NCBI RefSeq assembly: GCF_003123685.1
Contig: NZ_QCYJ01000103.1
Location: 248,001-312,000, forward strand
Reading direction: 5' to 3'
DNA: 64,000 nucleotides
Source of the DNA: Nocardia aurea
GTDB lineage: Bacteria > Actinomycetota > Actinomycetes > Mycobacteriales > Mycobacteriaceae
Position 1 is the stretch's first letter. Each line of letters begins with the position of its first letter. Shown here one piece after another: positions 42,278 to 51,789 of this stretch. Both the position numbers and the translations under genes were made by a program. The notes beneath the pieces are model-generated. The model had not been told where the DNA came from. It saw only the letters and a list, made by a program, of their open reading frames with translations, and did no database searches.

Positions 42278-44068
42278 GTGCCACCTTCTCAGGGATCGGC
42301 GCATCCGCTCCGGTTGCTCGGCGTCTACGCCGCGTTGCTGGCCGTGATCTATGCGCTGGTGTTCTTCACCGGTGACAACTCCCCGACACCCAAACTCGGT
42401 ATCGACCTGCAGGGTGGAACCCGGGTGACGTTGACGGCCCGCACGCCCGACGGCAGCAAGCCGAGCCAGGACAGCCTGCGCAAGGCCCAGGACATCATCG
42501 AGAGCCGCGTCAACGGCCTCGGCGTGTCCGGTTCGGAAGTCCTGATCGACGGCGACAACCTGGTGATCACGGTGCCGGGCGACGACAGTCAGCAGGCCAG
42601 GTCGCTCGCGACCACCGCCAAGCTGTACATCCGCCCCGTCCTCGACGCCAAGCAGACGGTGAACGGGAAGATCGCGACCGGAACGGCGGGTACCGGCACG
42701 CCGCAGCTTCCGGCCACGCTGCCCACCGATCCCGCCGCGCCCCCGGCGACCGAGGCGCCCGCGCCGCCCGCGGGCGATGTGCCCGCGCCCCCGGCGGGTG
42801 ATGTGCCCGCGCCGCCCGCCGCCGAGCCCCCGGCCGCCGAGGTTCCCGGCGCCGACGTCCCGGCCCCGCAGCCGCGTGTGTTCCCCGCGCAGGCGCCCAC
42901 CTCGCCGCCCGCGCCTCCCGGCAACGGCAACCTGACCACCCAGGAACAGGCGCAGAAGGAGATCGCCGACGCCAAGGCGACCAGGCAGAGCACCGATCCC
43001 ACCGTGCAGCAGGCCGCCATGCTCGCGATCGACTGCGCCAAGCCCGATCCGCTGGCGGGTAACGACGACCCGACGTTGCCGCTGGTCACCTGCTCGATCC
43101 CGGGTGTGGAGAATCCCGAGGTCTACCTGCTCGGTCCCAGCCGCATCGACGGCCAGGAGATCAAGGACGCGAGTGCGGGCCTGAACTCCCAGCAGGCCCG
43201 GCACGAGGTCAACCTGGAATTCAAATCCGGCGGCAGCGATGCCTGGGCGGCGCTGACCGGCGAGATGGTCAACAAGCGGGTCGCCTTCGTCCTGGACTCG
43301 CGGGTCGTCTCGGCCCCCGTCGTGCAGCAGGGCCCGCAGCAGGGTGGTCGCACCACCATCTCCGGCAGTTTCACCGCGGCCAGTTCCAAGGAACTCGCCA
43401 ACACGCTGAAGTACGGCTCGCTGCCCCTGTCGTTCCAGACCTCGGAAGCGGAGACGGTCTCGGCGACACTGGGTCTGTCCTCGCTGCGCGCGGGTCTGCT
43501 CGCGGGCGCGATCGGCCTGGCGGTGGTGCTGCTGTACTGCCTGGCCTACTACCGCATGCTCGGCTTCCTCGCCGGGTTCTCGCTGATCGCGGCGGGTTTC
43601 GCGGTGTACGGCATCATCGTGCTACTCGGGCGATGGATCGGATTCACCCTGGACCTCGCCGGTATCGCGGGTCTGATCATCGGTATCGGTCTGACCGCCG
43701 ACTCCTTCGTCGTGTTCTTCGAACGCATCAAGGACGAGATGCGCGAAGGCCGCAGCTTCCGTTCGGCGGTGCCGCGCGGCTGGGCGCGGGCCCAGCGCAC
43801 CAACCTGTCCGGTAAGACCGTGAGCCTCATCGCCTCGGTGGTGCTATACATTCTCGCCGCGGGTCAGGTGAAGGGTTTCGCGTTCACCCTCGGTATCACC
43901 ACCGTGCTCGACGTGATCGTGCTCTACCTGGTCACCGCACCGCTGATGATGCTTGCCTCGCGTTCGCCGTGGTGGTCCAAGCCCTCGGTGAACGGACTCG
44001 GCGCGATGCAACAGATAGCCAGGGAACGCGGCGCGGGCGGCGTTCCGGTGAAGGAGACTTCCCGATGA
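42278..44068 (+). CDS. secD: Protein translocase subunit SecD
   Basis: 596 residues. The first membrane helix leads to LGIDLQGGTRVTL, the SecD D1 signature. The large outer P1 domain follows, carrying a Pro/Ala-rich insert (about residues 150-215, repeats of APPAGDVP) that is usual for actinobacteria. The C-terminal five helices have LGLSSLRAGLLAG and TLDLAGIAGLIIGIGLTADSFVVFFERIKDE. SecD with SecF uses the proton gradient to pull exported proteins outward. The start is GTG 42278 after AGGAGAT; the stop overlaps the secF start. Confidence 0.95.
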   Translation: MPPSQGSAHPLRLLGVYAALLAVIYALVFFTGDNSPTPKLGIDLQGGTRVTLTARTPDGSKPSQDSLRKAQDIIESRVNGLGVSGSEVLIDGDNLVITVPGDDSQQARSLATTAKLYIRPVLDAKQTVNGKIATGTAGTGTPQLPATLPTDPAAPPATEAPAPPAGDVPAPPAGDVPAPPAAEPPAAEVPGADVPAPQPRVFPAQAPTSPPAPPGNGNLTTQEQAQKEIADAKATRQSTDPTVQQAAMLAIDCAKPDPLAGNDDPTLPLVTCSIPGVENPEVYLLGPSRIDGQEIKDASAGLNSQQARHEVNLEFKSGGSDAWAALTGEMVNKRVAFVLDSRVVSAPVVQQGPQQGGRTTISGSFTAASSKELANTLKYGSLPLSFQTSEAETVSATLGLSSLRAGLLAGAIGLAVVLLYCLAYYRMLGFLAGFSLIAAGFAVYGIIVLLGRWIGFTLDLAGIAGLIIGIGLTADSFVVFFERIKDEMREGRSFRSAVPRGWARAQRTNLSGKTVSLIASVVLYILAAGQVKGFAFTLGITTVLDVIVLYLVTAPLMMLASRSPWWSKPSVNGLGAMQQIARERGAGGVPVKETSR

Positions 44069-45267
44069 GCACCCCCACCCTGGACCGGTTCGACGACGAG
44101 CCGCAGCGCGATCGCGCGCCCGAGCACAGCATCTTCGAGCGCCTCTACACCGGCACCGGCGGTTTCGAGATCGTCGGAAGACGGCGTTTCTACTACGCGC
44201 TGAGCGCGGCGTTCGTCGTGATCTCGTTGCTGAGCATCGCGGTTCGCGGGTTCACCCTCGGCATCGATTTCGAGGGCGGCTCGCGGATTCAGTTGCCCGC
44301 CGCCGAGAACGTCACCACGCAGAAGGCCGAGGACGTCTATTCCGCGACCTTCGGCCACGACCCGGTCTCCGTGCAGAAGGTCGGTTCAGGTGCCGCCGCG
44401 ACGATCCAGATCCGTTCGGACACGCTGGATCTCGCGGAGTCCGAACAGTTGCAGAACGCGCTGTTCAAGACGTTCCAGCCCAAGGATTCCTCCGGGACGG
44501 TGAGCCGCAACGCGATCAGCATCGCGGAGATCAGCGAGACCTGGGGCAGTCAGATCACCCGTCAGGCGCTGATCGCGCTGCTGGTGTTCGTCGCGCTGAC
44601 GATGATCTACATCGCGATCCGATTCGAACGCGATATGTCGATCGCGGCGATCACCTCGCTGTTCTTCAACCTGATAGTCACCGCCGGCGTCTACTCGCTC
44701 GTCGGATTCGAGGTGACCCCGGCGGCGGTGATCGGCCTGCTGACGATTCTGGGCTACGTGCTCTACGACAACGTCGTGGTGTTCGACAAGGTCGAGGAGA
44801 ACACCAGGGGCGTCCTGCACCTGACCAAACGCACCTACGGCGAACAGGCGAACCTGGCCGCGAATCAGACGCTGATGCGCTCGATCAACACCACGATCAT
44901 CGGTATTCTGCCGATCATCGGCATGCTGGTCATCGCGGTGTGGCTGCTCGGCGTCGGCACCCTGAAGGATCTGGCGCTCGTCCAGCTGGTCGGCATGATC
45001 GTCGGCGCCTACTCGTCGATCTTCTTCGCCGTGCCGGTGCTCGTCTCGATCAAGGAACGGTTCGGTCCGGTGGCGGCGCACACCAGGAAGGTGCTCGCCC
45101 GGCGTTCGGGCGCGGCCTCCGAGCGCGCGCGCCTGGAAGCGGAGCGTCGCGCGGTCGCCGCGACCGGCGGCAGGAAGACTCCGGAGGAGATCCGTCGGCA
45201 GTCCGACGATTACTCGCCGCGCCCCGGTGCGCGTCCCAGCGGAAAACGGAACAAACGAAGGCACTGA
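44065..45267 (+). CDS. secF: Protein translocase subunit SecF
   Basis: The 400-residue partner of SecD: helix 1, GFTLGIDFEGGSRIQLP, a short outer domain, then five helices with IGLLTILGYVLYDNVVVFDKVEENTRG and NQTLMRSINTTIIGILPIIGMLVIAV. The tail is basic (KRNKRRH). ATG 44065 overlaps the secD TGA (ATGA) and follows AAGGAGA. Confidence 0.95.
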   Translation: MSTPTLDRFDDEPQRDRAPEHSIFERLYTGTGGFEIVGRRRFYYALSAAFVVISLLSIAVRGFTLGIDFEGGSRIQLPAAENVTTQKAEDVYSATFGHDPVSVQKVGSGAAATIQIRSDTLDLAESEQLQNALFKTFQPKDSSGTVSRNAISIAEISETWGSQITRQALIALLVFVALTMIYIAIRFERDMSIAAITSLFFNLIVTAGVYSLVGFEVTPAAVIGLLTILGYVLYDNVVVFDKVEENTRGVLHLTKRTYGEQANLAANQTLMRSINTTIIGILPIIGMLVIAVWLLGVGTLKDLALVQLVGMIVGAYSSIFFAVPVLVSIKERFGPVAAHTRKVLARRSGAASERARLEAERRAVAATGGRKTPEEIRRQSDDYSPRPGARPSGKRNKRRH

Positions 45268-45295
45268 CAACCACACGGTAGGGAGTTTCGTTTCT

Positions 45296-47002
45296 ATGCG
45301 ACCTCGTCCCGGCGCAGTGTTGCGTCTGCTCGGAGTGGTTGGCGCGGGAGTCTTGGCCGTCGGTTCGGTGGTCGGCTGCTCCGGTGAGAACCAGGTGTCC
45401 TCCATCGGCTATGCCATCGATGTGCCGATCACCAGCTACAACGGCGGCAGTACCGCCGGGGTGATCGGCGGCGCGTCCGCCGTGTTCGGGCGGGTGCTGA
45501 CCGGGTTCTTCTATACGGGCCCGGACGGTCAGCAGGTGGCCGACACCGACGCGGGGACCGCGAAGGAGGTGCCGGGGGAGTCGCAGACCATCCAGTACCG
45601 GCTCAACCCGGACGGCGTGTACTCCGACGGCGTGCCGACCTCGTGTGACGATCTCGTCCTGGCCTGGGCGGCTCGCAGCGGCCGCTTCGCGCAGGCGGGC
45701 GCTCCGATGTTCGACGCGGCGAACACGGCGGGGTACTCCGAGATCGAGCGGGTGGAATGCCAGCCCGGATCGAAGGACGCCACCGTGGTCTTCCGTCCGA
45801 ATCAGTACTTCGTACCGTGGCGCACCCTGTTCGCCGCGGGCGAGCTGGTGCCCGCGCACGTCGCGGCGCGGGCGGCGAATGTGGCGAATGTGGTTTCCGC
45901 GTTGCAGACCGGTGATTCCGGCGCCGTCACGCGGCTGGCCGAATTCTGGAACACCGGCTGGACCCTCGGCGCCGACGCGGATCTGTCGAAGTTCCCCTCG
46001 TCGGGGCCCTACCGAATCGAATCCTTCAGTGCCGAAGACGGTGTGGTGTTGGTCGCCAACGAGCGCTGGTGGGGCAACAAGGCCGAGACCGGCCGGATCG
46101 TGGTGTTCGGTAAAGGCGCCGATCTGAAGTCCAAGGTCGATGGCAAATCGGTCGGCGTACTCGATATCGGCGCGGATTCGGTGCGGGATCTGGGCACGGG
46201 CGGATTCTCGGCGAAGACGGTCCCCGGCCGCGGCGCCGAACAGTTGCTGCTGTCCAATTCGGGCGTCTTCGGCTCGGTGGCGGCACGGCGGGCCTTCGCG
46301 CTGTGCGTACCGCGTCAGGCGTTGTTCGACGAACTCGGCAAGGTGGACCAGGCGCCCACGTCGGGACTCGGTTCCGGACCGCTCAATTCACGCACGGTGC
46401 AGCAGGATTCGCTGTTCTACGGACCGGCCACCGGCGCGGCCGACCGGTACAAGACCACCGATATCCCGGGTGCGACCAGCGGTTTCGCTTCCGCTCGTGT
46501 GCCCGCGCCGACCGTCCGCATCGGCTATCTCGGACCGGACGATCGACGGGCGCGCACCGTGGCGATGATCGCCGAGGCGTGTAAACCGGCCGGTGTCACG
46601 GTGACCGACGCCGGTTCCGCCGATTTCACGCCCTCGCGCCTCACCGAGGGATCGGTCGACGCCGTCCTCGGAAGTACCGCGGTGATGCCGGGTCCGGCCG
46701 GTTCCCTGTCGGGAATGACGGCGACCAGCGCGTTGCGCACCGATAGCGGACTCAATTTCGGGCGATTCGGGAACGGCCGCTACGATGCGATCACCGATCA
46801 GCTTGCGGCCGATGACAACTCGACCGTCCAGTTGAATCTGCTGACCGAGAGCGAGAATCTGCTGTGGTCGGAGATGCCGAGCATCCCCCTGTTCGCCACT
46901 CCGCGCACCATCGGCTTCGCGGACGGTCTGCAGAACGGTGTGGCCGGACCCTCCCAGGGGGGTTCCGGCTGGAACATGGACCGCTGGGTGTTGAAGCGGT
47001 GA
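45296..47002 (+). CDS. ABC transporter substrate-binding lipoprotein (family 5, Rv2585c-type)
   Basis: 568 residues with a lipoprotein signal ending in VVGC. The rest is a family 5 (peptide/nickel-type) solute-binding fold, including YRLNPDGVYSDGVPTSCDDLVLAWAA and FPSSGPYRIESFSAEDGVVLVANERWWG. No permease or ATPase genes are nearby; in mycobacteria the same lipoprotein sits alone between secF and apt. The peptide or other ligand is unknown. Confidence 0.9.
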   Translation: MRPRPGAVLRLLGVVGAGVLAVGSVVGCSGENQVSSIGYAIDVPITSYNGGSTAGVIGGASAVFGRVLTGFFYTGPDGQQVADTDAGTAKEVPGESQTIQYRLNPDGVYSDGVPTSCDDLVLAWAARSGRFAQAGAPMFDAANTAGYSEIERVECQPGSKDATVVFRPNQYFVPWRTLFAAGELVPAHVAARAANVANVVSALQTGDSGAVTRLAEFWNTGWTLGADADLSKFPSSGPYRIESFSAEDGVVLVANERWWGNKAETGRIVVFGKGADLKSKVDGKSVGVLDIGADSVRDLGTGGFSAKTVPGRGAEQLLLSNSGVFGSVAARRAFALCVPRQALFDELGKVDQAPTSGLGSGPLNSRTVQQDSLFYGPATGAADRYKTTDIPGATSGFASARVPAPTVRIGYLGPDDRRARTVAMIAEACKPAGVTVTDAGSADFTPSRLTEGSVDAVLGSTAVMPGPAGSLSGMTATSALRTDSGLNFGRFGNGRYDAITDQLAADDNSTVQLNLLTESENLLWSEMPSIPLFATPRTIGFADGLQNGVAGPSQGGSGWNMDRWVLKR

Positions 47003-47039
47003 CAGGTGCGAATGGGTGAGTGATCATGGAGAGGTGCCG

Positions 47040-47612
47040 ATGAGCAAGCACGCTGCGATCGAATCCGACTACTCGGTCGAAGAGCGAACCGTTCAGGCGG
47101 CTGCGCAAGTCGAACGCCTCACCAGGTGGCGTGACGATTTCCCCACTCCCGGCATTCGTTTCGCGGATCTCACCCCGGTCTTCGCCGATCCGCAGGGTTT
47201 CCGGGCCGTCATCGATTGCCTCGCGGCGTGCGCTCCCGACGCCGATCTGGTCGCGGGCGTGGACGCGCGCGGCTTCCTGCTCGGCGCGGGCGTCGCGGCC
47301 GTCCTCGGCACCGGCGTCCTCGCGGTGCGCAAGGCGGGCAAACTCCCGCCCCCGGTCCTGTCGCGGGAATACACCCTCGAATACGGCACCGCGAGCCTGG
47401 AGATTCCCGGCGACGGGGTCGAGTTGGCCGGACGACGCGTCCTGCTGCTCGATGATGTTCTCGCCACCGGCGGCACCCTCGCTGCGGCGGCCTCGCTCTT
47501 CGAACAGGCGGGAGCCGAAATCGCCTCCGCGGCCGTGGTTCTCGAACTCAGCGCGCTCGGCGGCCGGGATCGCCAAGGCGTCTATCCGCTGACGTCGATC
47601 GTCCGGGTCTAG
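47040..47612 (+). CDS. apt: Adenine phosphoribosyltransferase
   Basis: This 190-residue purine salvage enzyme makes AMP from adenine and PRPP. It has FPTPGIRFADLTPVFAD, GVDARGFLLGAGVA, VRKAGKLPPPVLSREYTLEYGTASLEI and the PRPP loop VLLLDDVLATGGTLAAA. ATG 47040 follows GAGGTGCCG. It lies between the lipoprotein and, after an 8-kb insertion, rel; in M. tuberculosis apt and relA are adjacent. Confidence 0.95.
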   Translation: MSKHAAIESDYSVEERTVQAAAQVERLTRWRDDFPTPGIRFADLTPVFADPQGFRAVIDCLAACAPDADLVAGVDARGFLLGAGVAAVLGTGVLAVRKAGKLPPPVLSREYTLEYGTASLEIPGDGVELAGRRVLLLDDVLATGGTLAAAASLFEQAGAEIASAAVVLELSALGGRDRQGVYPLTSIVRV

Positions 47613-47631
47613 GTCGCAACGACCGATATTC

Positions 47632-47662
47632 CGTCCCCGGTGAACACGGTTCGCCGGGGACG
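47632..47662 (+). terminator. Terminator after apt
   Basis: CGTCCCCGG (47632-47640) pairs with CCGGGGACG (47654-47662) across a 13-base loop, 19 bases after the apt stop codon. Confidence 0.65.
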
Positions 47663-47845
47663 TCCCGTGTCCGGGCCGGTCATCCCGTGTGATCGGAATA
47701 TCACTGGCGCGCGCCCCGGGTTTGTGTTTACCCTGGACGAGTCCTGCCCCCGCCGATCGGAGTCCGCCGTTGCTCTCATGAGGTAGCGCCTTCGGGCGGC
47801 CCGCACACCGCGCGCCGCGATACCGTCGCAACCTCTGGGGTATGC

Positions 47846-49417
47846 ATGAGCACTCTGTCTTTTTCCGATCTCACCTTTTCCTGGCCCGACGGCACCCCTG
47901 TCTTCGAGGGGATCGGCGCGGCGCTCGGCCCGGGACATATCGGCCTGGTCGGCGGCAACGGCGCGGGTAAATCGACACTGTTGCGTCTGATCGCGGGCGA
48001 ACTGCACCCGCTGCGCGGCTCGATCACCACCCCCGGCGCGGTCGGCTACCTGCGCCAAGATCTCGGACTCGCCTCCGGTCTGCGGGTCGACGATGTGCTC
48101 GGGATCGCCGATATCCGCAGGTCATTACATCGAATCGAAGCCGGATCGGGCGACGAAGGGGATTTCGAGATCGTCGGCAGCGCGTGGGATGTGGAGGAGC
48201 GTGCTGTCGCGCTGCTCGGCCGTCTCGGATTGCACTATCTCGCCGATTCCGCCGAACAGCTGGATCGCACCCTCGAGACATTGTCCGGCGGGGAGACCGT
48301 TTTGCTGGGCCTGGTCGCCGAACTACTGGCCGAACCCGACGTGTTGCTGCTCGACGAGCCGACCAACAATCTGGATCGGTTCGCCAGACTGCGGCTCTAC
48401 GAGGTGGTCACGCAATTCTCCGGCACCGTGCTGACGGTCAGCCACGATCGCGCACTCCTGGATCGGATGGATACGATCGCGGAGCTGCGGCAGGGGGAAC
48501 TGCGCACATTCGGCGGCAACTTCACTGTCTACGAACAGATCGTCGAGGCCGAACAGGTGGCCGCGCGCGCCGCCGTCCGTGACGCCAGGAGCGATGTACG
48601 CAAACAGGCGAGAGAACTCGTCGATACCCGCGTCAAACTGGATCGCAGGCAGCGCTACGGCAAGAAAATGGCCGACAATATGCCCAAGATCCTGGCGGGT
48701 GCGCGGAAGCGGTCCGCCGAGGTGTCAGCGGGCAAATTGCGTAACAACCACATCGAGAAACTGGATACCGCCAAGGACCAACTCCAGCAGGCCGAAGAAC
48801 TGCTGCGCGAGGACAGGGAGATCCGGGTCGAACTCCCGGGAACCCGGCTGTATCCGGGGCAGGACGTCATCGAACTCGACGGGGTTCGCCTGAGTAACGG
48901 GCCGGTGGTGTCGTTGCGGGTCAGCGGGCCGGAACGGATCGCGCTGACCGGGCGCAACGGCGTCGGCAAGACCACATTGCTGCGCCGCATCGCCGAGGAA
49001 CCGCCCAAGGTTCCGTGGCGGATACTCGCCCAGCGCCTCGATATCTTCGACGAGCGACTGTCGGTTTTCGAGAATGTGGCGGCGATGTCGCCGCACGCAT
49101 CCGCCGAGCGGATTCGCGCCCAGCTGGCCCGCTTCCTGTTCCGCGGCACGGCCGCCGATGTCGCGGCGTCCGCGTTGTCGGGCGGCGAGCGTCTACGGGC
49201 GGCCTTGGCGATGATGCTACTGGCCGATCCCGCGCCGAGGCTGCTGTTACTGGACGAGCCGACCAACAATCTCGATCTGCCGAGCCTGGATCACCTGACC
49301 CAGGCGCTGGCGGGGTTCGAAGGCGCGCTCATCGTGGTCAGCCACGACGAGCGCTTCCTCGAGGCGATCGAGGTGACCCGGCATCTCGAACTGACCCCCG
49401 ACGGTCTGGTCGAGTAG
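47846..49417 (+). CDS. ABC-F family ATPase
   Basis: 523 residues with two ABC ATPase domains and no membrane part. Walker A motifs are GGNGAGKST (about 36) and GRNGVGKTT (about 370), signatures LSGGET (about 146) and LSGGER (about 445), and Walker B motifs each read LLLDEPTNNLD. A charged coiled-coil linker lies between the domains. ABC-F proteins act on the ribosome as translation factors or antibiotic-protection proteins; the short linker does not decide which. A 183-base leader free of genes precedes it, which may matter for regulation. Confidence 0.9.
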   Translation: MSTLSFSDLTFSWPDGTPVFEGIGAALGPGHIGLVGGNGAGKSTLLRLIAGELHPLRGSITTPGAVGYLRQDLGLASGLRVDDVLGIADIRRSLHRIEAGSGDEGDFEIVGSAWDVEERAVALLGRLGLHYLADSAEQLDRTLETLSGGETVLLGLVAELLAEPDVLLLDEPTNNLDRFARLRLYEVVTQFSGTVLTVSHDRALLDRMDTIAELRQGELRTFGGNFTVYEQIVEAEQVAARAAVRDARSDVRKQARELVDTRVKLDRRQRYGKKMADNMPKILAGARKRSAEVSAGKLRNNHIEKLDTAKDQLQQAEELLREDREIRVELPGTRLYPGQDVIELDGVRLSNGPVVSLRVSGPERIALTGRNGVGKTTLLRRIAEEPPKVPWRILAQRLDIFDERLSVFENVAAMSPHASAERIRAQLARFLFRGTAADVAASALSGGERLRAALAMMLLADPAPRLLLLDEPTNNLDLPSLDHLTQALAGFEGALIVVSHDERFLEAIEVTRHLELTPDGLVE

Positions 49418-49426
49418 GCGCGGCGC

Positions 49427-50170
49427 TCAGAATTCGCGGACCGGCAGGGCGAGGGTGTCGAACGCGGCTTCGAGGAAATCGTCGGGCAGACCGCTGCCGG
49501 TCCACGTCCAGTCCGCCGGGCTGACGGCCTCGGCGACCTCCTCGACCGCCCAGCCCGCGCGGTCGGGTTCGTCCATCGGGATGCGCAGGGCGATCACCGC
49601 CCAGGTGGTCAGCTCATCGATGCCGAGGTACTGCCACCATTCGGCGTCGCTCCAGCCGAGCCGTTCGGTGGCGTGTTCGGTCCAGGCCGCCCGGTACAGC
49701 AGGGTGAGCGCGGTACGCGGATCGGCGTCGGCGGCGGTGACGGCCGCGCGGACGGTACGCACCAGGCGCAGTTCCTGGGACCGGGGGTGCCTGGCGAAGA
49801 AGGTCAGGTTGTCGCGCAGGGTCGCGCGAAAGGCGCGGCCGCGCCCCAGGTTCCAGCGTTCGGGCGGGGCCCAGAGGCGTCCGGGACCATCGCCGAGACC
49901 CGCCGCGCGGGCCCGCGTGGCGATATCGCCGAGTACCGCGTCGCGCCAGCCGAGTCCGTAGACGGTCTGCGCCGCGACGATCGCGTGGACCTGCTCATCG
50001 GTCGCGGCGCCGTCGAGCAGCTCCGCGTCGCACTCACCCCAGAGCGCGGCCAACGCCGCGGTCACGGCCTGCCTGCACTGGGTATCGAGTTCGCGTCGGG
50101 GAATGTCGGTCCATGGCAGCAACGCCAGGTAGGTCCGGTCCCACAGTTCTCGCACCGCTGAATTGTTCAC
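49427..50170 (-). CDS. Hypothetical protein, Trp-rich, helical
   Basis: A 247-residue soluble protein without a signal or membrane segment. It is rich in Trp, Ala and Arg and looks wholly helical (RELWDRTYLALLPWTDIPRRELDTQCRQAVTAALAALWGECDAELL). No motif or family is recognised. It is convergent with the ABC-F gene, with nine bases between the stops. ATG 50170 is the only good start. Confidence 0.7.
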   Translation of the reverse strand: MNNSAVRELWDRTYLALLPWTDIPRRELDTQCRQAVTAALAALWGECDAELLDGAATDEQVHAIVAAQTVYGLGWRDAVLGDIATRARAAGLGDGPGRLWAPPERWNLGRGRAFRATLRDNLTFFARHPRSQELRLVRTVRAAVTAADADPRTALTLLYRAAWTEHATERLGWSDAEWWQYLGIDELTTWAVIALRIPMDEPDRAGWAVEEVAEAVSPADWTWTGSGLPDDFLEAAFDTLALPVREF

Positions 50171-50282
50171 TACCGCTTCCGTGATGTGGTAATCCGGCGC
50201 CAGTACATATGAAAAGCGCTGGTACAGGGGATTTTCGAGGGTATCGATGGTGTCGGGGTTCGGCGGTGTCCGACCCGGTGAC

Positions 50283-50636
50283 TCAGTCCATCAGCGCCGA
50301 CAGCTTTTTCGGGGCAACCCGGCGATAGCCGTCGCGGACGATGCCCCGGACTTCGTCCCAGTCCGGGTCGACGTCGAGCCGGACACCGATCCAGCCGCGG
50401 TGCCCGACGTAGGGCGGGACGAAGAAGCGCTGCGGTTCGGCGTCGACCAATTCGCCTTGGACGCCCTCCGGCGCGGGGCACCAGATCGTCGCGCCGGGTT
50501 CGCGGTGCGCGTCCTCGAGGTACATGGTGAACGCCGTTCTGCCGCGCACGAAGAACGTGGGGGAGCCGTGACTGGCGCGCTCACTGCTCTCCGGGAGTTC
50601 GAGGCAGATCGCCCTGATGCGGGTCAACGGGTCCAC
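50283..50636 (-). CDS. MmcQ/YjbR-family protein
   Basis: 117 residues of the double-wing MmcQ/YjbR fold: LTRIRAICLELPESSERASHGSPTFFVRGRTAFTMY, a central RFFVPPYVGHRGWIGVRLD and a C-terminal VRDGYRRVAPKKL. The family is often called DNA-binding on structural grounds, but no function is established. It is divergent from the VWA gene. Confidence 0.87.
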   Translation of the reverse strand: MDPLTRIRAICLELPESSERASHGSPTFFVRGRTAFTMYLEDAHREPGATIWCPAPEGVQGELVDAEPQRFFVPPYVGHRGWIGVRLDVDPDWDEVRGIVRDGYRRVAPKKLSALMD

Positions 50637-50706
50637 GTCGGCAGTCTAGAGCCGATATCGCCGCCACGTCGGCGTGCCGCGCGCAGGGGCGTCGTTGACC
50701 GATCTG

Positions 50707-50727
50707 TTTTAGTCGATTAAACTAAAA
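50707..50727. promoter_or_regulatory. AT-rich 21-base palindrome (candidate NrtR-type operator)
   Basis: TTTTAGT (50707-50713) and ACTAAAA (50721-50727) form a perfect dyad around seven bases, 24 bases before the VWA gene. It is a marked AT island in GC-rich DNA. Length and TTTAGT/ACTAAA half-sites resemble operators of NrtR-family NUDIX regulators; such a regulator is encoded at 53493-54119. Confidence 0.6.
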
Positions 50728-50751
50728 CTACTTCACGAGAGGAGTCCCGCT

Positions 50752-51789
50752 ATGGGATACGGACATTGGGACGACACCGCCTACCGGGCGGCCAAGACCT
50801 ACCGCGCCGGACGGGGGATCGACGACTTCGGCTACACCGCGCAGATGCGGGACCAGCCCTACTCGAGCTGGAAGGCGCATCCGGACCTCGATCCGTTCGG
50901 CGCGGGAACCCGCGAGTGTCGGGATTCGGCCGACCACGGCAATTCGCTTCCCATCGCGGTGCTGTTCGACGTCACCGGATCGATGGGGCAGGTGCCGATC
51001 ATCATGCAGGACAAACTCGGCAAACTGCACGGCCTGCTGCGGTCCAAGGGATACGCCGAGGACCCGCAACTGCTTTTCGGCGCGATCGGTGACGCCGATA
51101 CCGACCGGGTGCCGTTGCAGATAGGGCAGTTCGAATCCGACAATCGGATGGACGAACAACTGCGCGATATCCTGTTGGAAGGCGGCGGGGGCGGGCAGAA
51201 ATCCGAGAGCTACGAATTGGCGGCCTATTTCATGGCCACTCATATCGTCACCGACGCGTGGGAGAAGCGCCGCAAACGGGGCTACCTTTTCCTCATCGGT
51301 GACGAGCTGAACAAATCCAAGCTGGCGTCCCGGCATATTCGTGCGGTGATCGGTGACCATGTGCGTACCGATGTCTCGGTGGAATCGGTCTACCGGGAAC
51401 TCGCCGAACGCTGGCATGTCTATTACATCCTGCCGAAACAGTCGAACTACTACGACGACCCGGAGATCGCCGCGCACTGGCGGACGCTGCTCGGCCAGAA
51501 TTTCGTGAAATTGGACGATCCGGCGGCGGTCTGCGAACTCATCGCGCTCACCATCGGATTGGAGGAGAACCGGGTCGACCTGGACACCGGGCTGACCGAT
51601 CTGCGCGATATCGGGTCGGTGCGCGAAGCGAGTGCTGTCGGCAAGGCATTGGGTGGGGAAAGGGTGGGGACAAGGGCACAGGGTGGGGAAAGAGTGGGGA
51701 CAAGGGCACAGGGTGGGGAAAGAGTGGGGACAAAGGCGCAGGGTGGGGACGGGGCGGGGATGAAGGCACTGCCCGGTGGGTCGAGTTGA
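50752..51789 (+). CDS. von Willebrand factor A domain protein
   Basis: A 345-residue cytoplasmic protein. The VWA domain (about 65-270) has a full MIDAS: DVTGSMG for DxSxS (with Thr and Ser), a downstream acidic GDADTDRVP, and IGDELNKSK. The N-terminal 60 residues (MGYGHWDDTAYRAAKTYRAGRGIDDFGYTAQM) are specific and Tyr-rich. The C-terminus ends in three perfect-to-near-perfect decapeptides GGERVGTRAQ encoded by a 30-base tandem repeat. GAGAGGAG precedes ATG 50752. The stop overlaps the TTG of the adenylosuccinate synthetase-like gene, so the two are translationally coupled. Confidence 0.85.
   Translation: MGYGHWDDTAYRAAKTYRAGRGIDDFGYTAQMRDQPYSSWKAHPDLDPFGAGTRECRDSADHGNSLPIAVLFDVTGSMGQVPIIMQDKLGKLHGLLRSKGYAEDPQLLFGAIGDADTDRVPLQIGQFESDNRMDEQLRDILLEGGGGGQKSESYELAAYFMATHIVTDAWEKRRKRGYLFLIGDELNKSKLASRHIRAVIGDHVRTDVSVESVYRELAERWHVYYILPKQSNYYDDPEIAAHWRTLLGQNFVKLDDPAAVCELIALTIGLEENRVDLDTGLTDLRDIGSVREASAVGKALGGERVGTRAQGGERVGTRAQGGERVGTKAQGGDGAGMKALPGGSS
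51652..51741 (+). repeat. 30-base minisatellite in the VWA gene
   Basis: Three consecutive 30-base units start at 51652, 51682 and 51712, each encoding GGERVGTRAQ or a one-residue variant (Lys for Arg). A partial fourth unit follows to about 51759. Units 1 and 2 differ at one base. All are in frame, so copy-number change would alter only the tail length. Confidence 0.9.
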
